Source: Streptomyces hilarionis (GTDB lineage: Bacteria; Actinomycetota; Actinomycetes; Streptomycetales; Streptomycetaceae). From it: a stretch of 48,543 bases of DNA. The notes beneath the pieces are model-generated. The model ran no database searches. It saw only the letters and a list, made by a program, of their open reading frames with translations, and was not told the origin of the DNA. The stretch covers positions 1-48,543 of the forward strand of contig NZ_JAHHIT010000077.1 in the NCBI RefSeq assembly GCF_024539675.1. Direction: 5' to 3'. Below, piece after piece: positions 43,328-48,543 of the stretch (within the stretch, counting starts at the first letter, position 1; every line of letters begins with the position of its first letter). A program made the translations under genes and the position numbers.

Positions 43328-43360
43328 ACAAAAAATGCCCCGAACAATCACATGCGGGGC
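43328..43360 (-). promoter_or_regulatory. Transcription attenuator in the infC leader
   Basis: On the minus strand, GCCCCG-CATGTGATTGTT-CGGGGC is followed directly by ATTTTTTGTG, a textbook Rho-independent terminator, 86 bases upstream of infC. A terminator inside an untranslated leader points to attenuation of infC-rpmI-rplT. The remaining leader (to about 43560) has no gene and should hold the promoter. L20- or IF3-linked leaders control this operon in other bacteria; whether the same ligand acts here is inference. Confidence 0.7.
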
Positions 43361-43636
43361 TCCAAGCACTACCGGAGCACCGCCGCAAGGATCGCGGGGC
43401 GCGCTACCGGGCGACTCCATCGTCCGTACGGAACGATGGGGGCCGCCTGACCGGGGTGACCCGCCGTCCGGGGGACGGTCGGGTGGGAGCTCGGAGTCTC
43501 CACTTGTGGGCCGGGCCCGCCTGCTGAGGGGCACGCGTGTCCGACCGGTCGTTACACGAGATTACCAGCACGCGCCAGGAACGGCCAATCGGGCCTCGTC
43601 ACGGGGCCGGGCCCGCCTGCGCCTATCGTGTCCTGC

Positions 43637-44014
43637 ATGAGTGACACCTCCCCCGCCGGCTCCGCCGGGACGCCCGACGCCCCCGACTTCGACGAGATGA
43701 CCCGCGACATCGCCGAGGTCCCCGCCGTCGAGGTGATCGTGACGGTCGCCGTCAACCTGATGAGCGCCGCGGCCGTGAAGCTCGGGCTCACCGAGGAGGG
43801 CGACAAGTACAAGGACCTGGACGAGGCCCGCAAGCTGGTCACGGCCCTCGCCGGGCTGCTCGACGCGTCCGCGACCGAGATCAGCTCGTTCCACGCGGCC
43901 CCGCTGCGCGACGGCCTGAAGTCGCTGCAACTGGCGTTCCGCGAGGCGTCGATCGTCCCGGACGAGCCGGGTCAGGGCCCGGGCGAGAAGTACACGGGAC
44001 CGATCTACGGCTGA
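43637..44014 (+). CDS. DUF1844-domain protein
   Basis: This 125-aa soluble protein has the DUF1844 core VEVIVTVAVNLMSAAAVKLGL (about 34-54) followed by a helical region and a C-terminus EKYTGPIYG. Its position divergent from infC is conserved in streptomycetes as far as I recall. The ATG at 43637 has no Shine-Dalgarno, and TATCGT lies about 11 bases upstream, so the transcript may be leaderless. Function unknown. Confidence 0.87.
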   Translation: MSDTSPAGSAGTPDAPDFDEMTRDIAEVPAVEVIVTVAVNLMSAAAVKLGLTEEGDKYKDLDEARKLVTALAGLLDASATEISSFHAAPLRDGLKSLQLAFREASIVPDEPGQGPGEKYTGPIYG

Positions 44015-44029
44015 GCCGGTCGCGGCCGC

Positions 44030-44761
44030 TCAGCTCTTCACGTACAGGGGCTCGCCCGGAGGCGTCGTCCCGGCCGGCAGCACTGCCAGGTCGAGGCCGC
44101 GCACCAGGCGGGCCCGCAGCGTCTCGTCGGCGGCGAGGCGGCGGGCCACGGCACGGGCCGTCTCGGCGGGGACGGCCGCCGGGTCGAGGACGAGGGCGAG
44201 GGTGCCGTCGGCCTCCCCGGGGCCGAGGTGGGCCCTGAGGACCTCCGGTTCGGCGGCGACCGCGGCCCGCACCGCCGCGACGACCGCCGGGTCGGCGAGC
44301 GGGTCGGCGCGGGTGCGGCCCTCGGCGAGGGCCAGCAGGGCGGACCCGGTCAGCTCGAAGGCCACCGGCCCGGCCAGGTCCAGGACGACGGTGTCGGCCT
44401 TCTCGTGCGCGGCTGCCTGAAGCGCCTGGTGGAGCGGGACGGCGACCGGGCGGGCCCGGGGGTCCCAGCGGGCGAGGGACTCGGTGGAGGTGAAGGCGGG
44501 CAGCGCGGTGCGCGAGCCGGCCTTCAGGGTGGGGACGGCCATGTCGCTCGTCTTCTCGCGGCGCAGCCCGTTCTCGTCCTCCTCGACCTCCCCCAGCACG
44601 GCCACGACGGGAACGAGGAGCCGGGCGTCCTTGAGGGCCGCCAGCACCGGGGCCACGGCGGTGCGGTCCTCGGCCCAGGCGGCGAGCGCCGCGCTCAGCC
44701 GGGGGTCGGCGGTGCCGTCGTCGTCGGAGAAGCCGGGGTCGGGAATGTTCTTGTTCGCCAC
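44030..44761 (-). CDS. SseB-family protein
   Basis: This 243-aa soluble protein carries the SseB N-terminal domain (about 15-135: LSAALAAWAEDRTAVAPVLAALKDARLLVPVVAVLGE...SDMAVPTLKAGSRTALPAFTSTESLARWDP) and a less conserved C-terminal domain. The family's role in actinobacteria is unknown. The GTG at 44761 (VANKNIPDPGFSDDDG) is the usual start in this group. It converges on the DUF1844 gene, and the two stops are 15 bases apart. Confidence 0.88.
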   Translation of the reverse strand: MANKNIPDPGFSDDDGTADPRLSAALAAWAEDRTAVAPVLAALKDARLLVPVVAVLGEVEEDENGLRREKTSDMAVPTLKAGSRTALPAFTSTESLARWDPRARPVAVPLHQALQAAAHEKADTVVLDLAGPVAFELTGSALLALAEGRTRADPLADPAVVAAVRAAVAAEPEVLRAHLGPGEADGTLALVLDPAAVPAETARAVARRLAADETLRARLVRGLDLAVLPAGTTPPGEPLYVKS

Positions 44762-44911
44762 GGTCGTCGACCCTATCGGGGGCCCGGCCGTCGGCCGGTG
44801 CGGGGCCCGGTGCGCGGCGCCGCGCGCCCTCACCGGATTCTCAGGCCGCCCTGACCGCGTTCTCACGCCGGTCCCACGGCCCGCACAGCCGCCGTCGCGA
44901 CCATCGCGGCC

Positions 44912-45901
44912 ATGGAGTCCCGCAGAGCACGTCGCAGCCGCCGCGCCCGTCCCGCCCGGCGCCGCCCGTACCTGCCTCTCGCGCTCGCCGCGGTCGCCGT
45001 GCTGGGCGCCACGGCGGGCGGCGCCGTCTACGTGAAGGCGCGGGCCCACTCCGGCGCGCGGCCCGTATCGTCGTCGTCCGCGACTCCGCCGGCCTCGGCG
45101 TCGCGGGACGAAGGGGTGACCGTGGGGACCGAGGAGACCGCCGGGCAGGACCGTGACGCGTCGCTGGCGTCGGCCATGGGGGCGGTGACCGTGCCCGGGG
45201 GTGCGGCCGTGTCCGTCGCCGTGCTCGACCTGGCCTCCGGCGAGCGCGCCGCGTACGGCGGGGGCGCCTTCGACACGGCGTCCGTCGTCAAGGCGGACAT
45301 CCTGGCCGCGCTGCTGCTGCGGGCGCAGGACGAGGGCCGTCGTCTCACGACGGCCGAGAAGGCGTACGCCACGGCCATGATCGAGACGAGCGACAACGAC
45401 GCGGCGTCGGCGCTGTGGCGGGCCATCGGCGAGGCCGAGGGCCTCGACGCCGCGAACGCGCGGCTCGGGCTGACGGCCACCGAGGGCGGCGAGGGCATGC
45501 TGTGGGGGCTCACCCGGACCACGGCCGCCGACCAGCTCGCCCTGCTGCGGCAGGTGTTCGGGGACGACTCGGAGCTGAGCGAGGCGTCGCGGACGTACGT
45601 GCGGGCGCTGATGGGGAGGATCGCCGCCGGCCAGGACTGGGGGGTCTCGGCCGCGGCCGACGGGTCCGCGTGGGCGCTGAAGAACGGCTGGCTGCCGCGC
45701 AGCACGACCGGGCTGTGGGTCGTCAACAGCATCGGCCGGGTGAGCGCGGGCGGCGGTGACTACGCGGTGGCCGTGCTGTCGAACGGCAACGCCACGCAGC
45801 AAGCGGGCATCGCGCTCGTCGAGGCGGCGGCGAGAGCGGCGGTCTCGGTGTTCGCGGACGGCCGGGCCACGGCGTCGCCGTCCGCGGCGGGGGCCGGGTA
45901 G
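44912..45901 (+). CDS. Membrane-anchored beta-lactamase-fold serine hydrolase
   Basis: The 329-aa protein has a very basic N-terminus, one membrane helix (LPLALAAVAVLGATAGGAVYV, about 21-41), a Ser/Ala linker and a class A beta-lactamase-type domain: SVVK with the nucleophile serine (about 126-129), SDN (about 153-155) and KNG in place of KTG (about 257-259). The omega-loop glutamate of true class A enzymes is not evident, so a DD-peptidase or esterase role is as likely as beta-lactam hydrolysis. The ATG at 44912 is chosen from the basic leader. Confidence 0.85.
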   Translation: MESRRARRSRRARPARRRPYLPLALAAVAVLGATAGGAVYVKARAHSGARPVSSSSATPPASASRDEGVTVGTEETAGQDRDASLASAMGAVTVPGGAAVSVAVLDLASGERAAYGGGAFDTASVVKADILAALLLRAQDEGRRLTTAEKAYATAMIETSDNDAASALWRAIGEAEGLDAANARLGLTATEGGEGMLWGLTRTTAADQLALLRQVFGDDSELSEASRTYVRALMGRIAAGQDWGVSAAADGSAWALKNGWLPRSTTGLWVVNSIGRVSAGGGDYAVAVLSNGNATQQAGIALVEAAARAAVSVFADGRATASPSAAGAG

Positions 45902-45960
45902 TCGCCGTCGCCCGCGTGGTCCGCGTCCGGGCAGGCGTCGTCGGCGGTCTCGTCGGCCGC

Positions 45961-46020
45961 CGGGTCACCGGGTCACCGGGTCACCGGGTCACCGGGTCAC
46001 CGGGTCACCGGGTCACCGGG
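45961..46020. repeat. Tandem 8-bp repeat (CGGGTCAC)n
   Basis: Seven and a half perfect copies of CGGGTCAC run without a mismatch between the convergent serine hydrolase and mycosin genes. A copy-number-variable microsatellite is likely. It lies seven bases before the mycosin stop and outside both genes. Confidence 0.95.
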
Positions 46021-46027
46021 CCGGACG

Positions 46028-47320
46028 CTAGAGGGCCTCGTAGGTCCCGTAGGGCTCGTAGGTCTCCTGGGCGTCGTGCCGCCGGTCGCGCGCGCGGCGG
46101 CCGCGCCACAGGACGACCGACGTCAGCAGCAGCACCCCGCCCGCGCCGCCCGCGAGCAGACCCGCCCAGCTCGAGGAGTCGTCGTCGGCCTTCGCCCGGT
46201 CGGGACCGGAGCCGAAGTACCGCTCGCCGTAGGCGGCGGACTGGAGGCCCTCCGGCTTGAGGGCGCCGGCCGCGCGGATCGCGGCGGCCGGGTCGATGAA
46301 GCCGTAGCCGCGGGAGTCGTCGCGGCCGCCGGCGGGGGCGTTGCGGGCCGTGTCCTCCAGGAGCTTCTTGATCTGCGCCGGGGTCAGACCGGGGTGGGCG
46401 GCCTTGACGAGGGCGACGGCCCCCGAGACGAAGGCGGAGGCGGCGCTGGTCCCCCAGCCCTGGTAGTACTTGTGGTCCGGGTCGGCGATCACGACGTCGA
46501 CGCCCGGCGCGCTCACCGTCGCGTACCAGCGGCGGGTGGAGAACGAGGCGCGCGTGCCGTAGCGGTCGACGGCCGTCGCGGCGATGACGCCCGGGTAGGC
46601 GGCCGGATAGGAGATGTGGTCGCCCTTCTCGCCGCCGTTGCCGGCCGAGGCCACGACGACCGACCCCTTGTTCAGCGCGTACTGGACGGCCTCGTCCTCG
46701 GCGGGCTCGGGGTGGGCGGAGACGGAGTCGTCGCCCAGGGAGAGGTTGATGACGTCGGCGCCCTGGTCGGCCGCCCAGCGGATGCCCTCGGCGAGGGCGT
46801 TGCCGCGGGTGTTGCGGGCCTTGGTGCGCTGCGGGTCGCCGTCCTCGAGGATCACGCGGACGGGCAGGATCTTCGCCTCGGGAGCGATGCCGAGCACCCC
46901 GTCGTCGTTCCCCGCGCCGTGCCCGTGACCGGCGATGATGCTGGCCATCGCGGTGCCGTGGCGGGCCCAGGCACGCTGGCCGGGCCGGGCTCCGAAGCCC
47001 ACCATGTCCCGGCCGGCGAGGACGTTGCCGGCCAGGTCGGGGTGGTCGGCCTCGACGCCGGTGTCCAGGACGGCGACGGTGATGCCCCGGCCCTTGGTCG
47101 TCTGCCAGACCTGCCGGGTGTGCAGGGCGTCCAGGGCCCACTGCTGGGCCCGGATGCCGTCGGCGTGGGCGGTGGAGGACGGCGCCAGGGCGACGGCGGC
47201 GGCGAGGAGGCAGCTCAGGAGCCCGGCCCGGCGCGTGCGCCCCGCACGGGGCGGCCGCGCCGGGCGGGGGGTGCGGGCCCCGGGGACACCGGGCGTCGTG
47301 CGGGTCCTGCGGGTGCTCAT
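46028..47320 (-). CDS. mycP: Mycosin-type membrane-anchored subtilase (S8)
   Basis: This 430-aa secreted serine protease has a signal peptide (ending near SSTAHA), the catalytic triad in VAVLDTGV (D), ARHGTAMASIIAG (H) and GWGTSAASAFVSG (S), and the oxyanion asparagine in VASAGNGG. A C-terminal transmembrane helix (AGLLAGGAGGVLLLTSVVLW) is followed by a basic tail, the topology of MycP of type VII secretion systems. Its ATG overlaps the stop of the upstream membrane-protein gene (ATGA). No ESX core genes are visible within the window. Confidence 0.9.
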   Translation of the reverse strand: MSTRRTRTTPGVPGARTPRPARPPRAGRTRRAGLLSCLLAAAVALAPSSTAHADGIRAQQWALDALHTRQVWQTTKGRGITVAVLDTGVEADHPDLAGNVLAGRDMVGFGARPGQRAWARHGTAMASIIAGHGHGAGNDDGVLGIAPEAKILPVRVILEDGDPQRTKARNTRGNALAEGIRWAADQGADVINLSLGDDSVSAHPEPAEDEAVQYALNKGSVVVASAGNGGEKGDHISYPAAYPGVIAATAVDRYGTRASFSTRRWYATVSAPGVDVVIADPDHKYYQGWGTSAASAFVSGAVALVKAAHPGLTPAQIKKLLEDTARNAPAGGRDDSRGYGFIDPAAAIRAAGALKPEGLQSAAYGERYFGSGPDRAKADDDSSSWAGLLAGGAGGVLLLTSVVLWRGRRARDRRHDAQETYEPYGTYEAL

Positions 47321-48543
47321 GAGGGCTGCTCCGAGGGCGTGGCGGCGGTCTTGCGCAGGCCGCGCTCGACGCGGTCGGCGAGGCCCTGGGCCTCGTTGCC
47401 GAGGCCGGCCTGGGCGGGGGCCGTGGTGGCGCCGGTCGCGGTGGCCCGGGAGGCGGGCTGCGGGGTGTCGACGATCCGGCCGTCGGCCCAGCCGGAGACG
47501 GCGTAGACGACGACGGGCGCGTCGGTGAGGACCGAGACCGTCCACGAGGCCCGCTGCCGGTCGCCGAACGCTGCGGCCGCGGTGCCCTCGGCCGCGTACG
47601 GGCGGGGCATCAGATCCGCCCGCTGGGCCAGGCCCTCCTTGGTGAAACGGGTGTCGAGCGCGCGCATGGCGGCCGCGTCCGCCGTGGTGAACAGCAGGCC
47701 GACGGTGGTCACATGGCTCTGGGTGGCGTCGGTGTAGGTGGCGCGCAGCAGACGCCGGCAGCCGACCGGGGCGAGCACCTTGAGCAGCAGCGGGTCGAAG
47801 GCGCGGGCGCAGCCGCCGTCCGGGGCGACGGCGATCCTCGTCCAGGTGCGGTCGGCGCCGCCGGGGCCGGCGCCCTGTCCGTCCACGGTGGGCGGGAACA
47901 GCTGGTCCACGGGCACGTTGTGCCACAGGCCGCCCGCGGTCGTGTAGGCGCTGGTCTCGGCGCTCTCCCCCGAGCCGCCGACCAGCCAACTGCCGGTCGC
48001 GGCACCGCCGATGAGGCCCAGTCCGAGGACGACGCAGACGGCGGCCGCGGCGGTGCGGCCGCGGCGGCCGAGGACGCGGGGCGTGTATCCCTCGGGCCGG
48101 GCGAACCTGATCACGGGCCGGGTGACGCCGGGGGCGCCGCCGGGGGCCATGGGGGCGCTCCAGGACAGCGCGGGGTCGGGTCCGCTCGCCGTCCCCGTGG
48201 GGGCGTCGGGCCGTCGTGGGGGCTCCGGCGCGGGCGGCGGCGGGGCGACGGTGAAGTCGGGTTGCCGCACGGCCGCCGCGGGACTCCAGGCCGGGCCCGG
48301 GCGGGAGTCGTCGTGCGGCACGGCTCCGGGACTCCGTGCGCCCTCGTGCGTCCGCGTGTCGTGCAGGCCGGCTCCGGGAGCGGGCACCCAGCCGCGGGGC
48401 AGCGGCGACCAGGCCCGCTCCTCGGTGGGCCCGGCGACCGGGGCGGGGGCGTCGTCCGGACCGGCGGGGCGCGTACCCGCCGCGTCGGCGGGGCGGGCGC
48501 CGGCCGTGCCGGAACCGCCGCGAGCCGCGGGTCCGGCATCGGC
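47317..48543 (-). CDS. Partial Pro-rich single-pass membrane protein upstream of mycosin
   Basis: The frame stays open to the window end, so the 5' part is missing. The visible part has a long Pro/Ala/Gly-rich cytosolic region, one transmembrane helix (TAAAAVCVVLGLGLIGGAATG) and an extracellular domain of about 190 residues with paired cysteines (GGCARAF, VGCRRLL), which ends in the mycosin overlap. I do not recognise a named family. The coupling suggests a partner or substrate-presenting protein for the protease. A GTG at 48387 is a possible internal start. Confidence 0.75.
   Translation of the reverse strand, partial: ADAGPAARGGSGTAGARPADAAGTRPAGPDDAPAPVAGPTEERAWSPLPRGWVPAPGAGLHDTRTHEGARSPGAVPHDDSRPGPAWSPAAAVRQPDFTVAPPPPAPEPPRRPDAPTGTASGPDPALSWSAPMAPGGAPGVTRPVIRFARPEGYTPRVLGRRGRTAAAAVCVVLGLGLIGGAATGSWLVGGSGESAETSAYTTAGGLWHNVPVDQLFPPTVDGQGAGPGGADRTWTRIAVAPDGGCARAFDPLLLKVLAPVGCRRLLRATYTDATQSHVTTVGLLFTTADAAAMRALDTRFTKEGLAQRADLMPRPYAAEGTAAAAFGDRQRASWTVSVLTDAPVVVYAVSGWADGRIVDTPQPASRATATGATTAPAQAGLGNEAQGLADRVERGLRKTAATPSEQPS

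Noticed and set aside
45961..46020. CRISPR array
   Set aside because: The unit is 8 bases with no spacers; it is a simple tandem repeat.

Overview
The window is high-GC actinobacterial DNA. Gene content, GTG starts, short overlapping ATGA/GTGA junctions and the interspersed element GGGGCGCGGGGAACTGCGCG point to a Streptomyces chromosome. Two blocks are core: the arginine operon argC-argJ-argB-argD-argR (minus strand, 300-5216) and a translation block pheS-pheT, a sensor kinase, an rRNA/tRNA methyltransferase and infC-rpmI-rplT (35746-43242). As I recall, these lie close together in S. coelicolor, so the DNA between them is the variable part.

From about 5.4 to 23.4 kb the window holds a copper-handling island. 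In order it has: a P1B ATPase with an unusual CPD membrane motif and a frameshifted csoR relic beside it; two small membrane proteins (SHOCT and DUF2933-like) and a relic of a four-helix-bundle copper storage protein; a minus-strand set of multicopper oxidase, small LpqS/DUF6153-like proteins, a CysK2-like PLP enzyme and an MFS transporter; a plus-strand set of DUF5134 protein, CopZ and CopA under palindromic CsoR-type operators; a BlaI/M56 regulator-protease pair; another DUF6153-like protein; a DUF305 lipoprotein; and at the right edge a decayed DUF6153-like gene and a truncated, frameshifted MFS gene. No intact csoR is visible, so the CsoR that would use these operators must lie elsewhere. 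The MCO / LpqS-like / CysK2 / MFS set matches the content of the M. tuberculosis RicR copper regulon (mmcO, lpqS, cysK2, Rv0849). I consider it the most interesting system here, because it ties an S-sulfocysteine-type synthase and an exporter to copper defence.

From 23.5 to 35.1 kb follow ordinary accessory genes: a secreted GH51 arabinofuranosidase, a DUF6314 protein, a phosphatase-fold protein lacking the RHG signature, a GNAT enzyme, a divergent MocR regulator/EamA transporter pair with a 9-bp-arm palindrome, a DUF1918 protein, a secreted GH10-like hydrolase, a 3-hydroxyacyl-CoA dehydrogenase, a NUDIX hydrolase and an HTH/TPR regulator. A repeat-rich intergenic region (35.1-35.7 kb) precedes pheT.

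The right end (43.2-48.5 kb) has the infC leader with a terminator-type attenuator and an ATC start codon, a DUF1844 protein, an SseB-family protein, a beta-lactamase-fold serine hydrolase, an 8-bp tandem repeat, a membrane-anchored mycosin-type subtilase and a partial membrane protein that runs off the window. I saw no tRNA, rRNA, CRISPR array, transposase or integrase.
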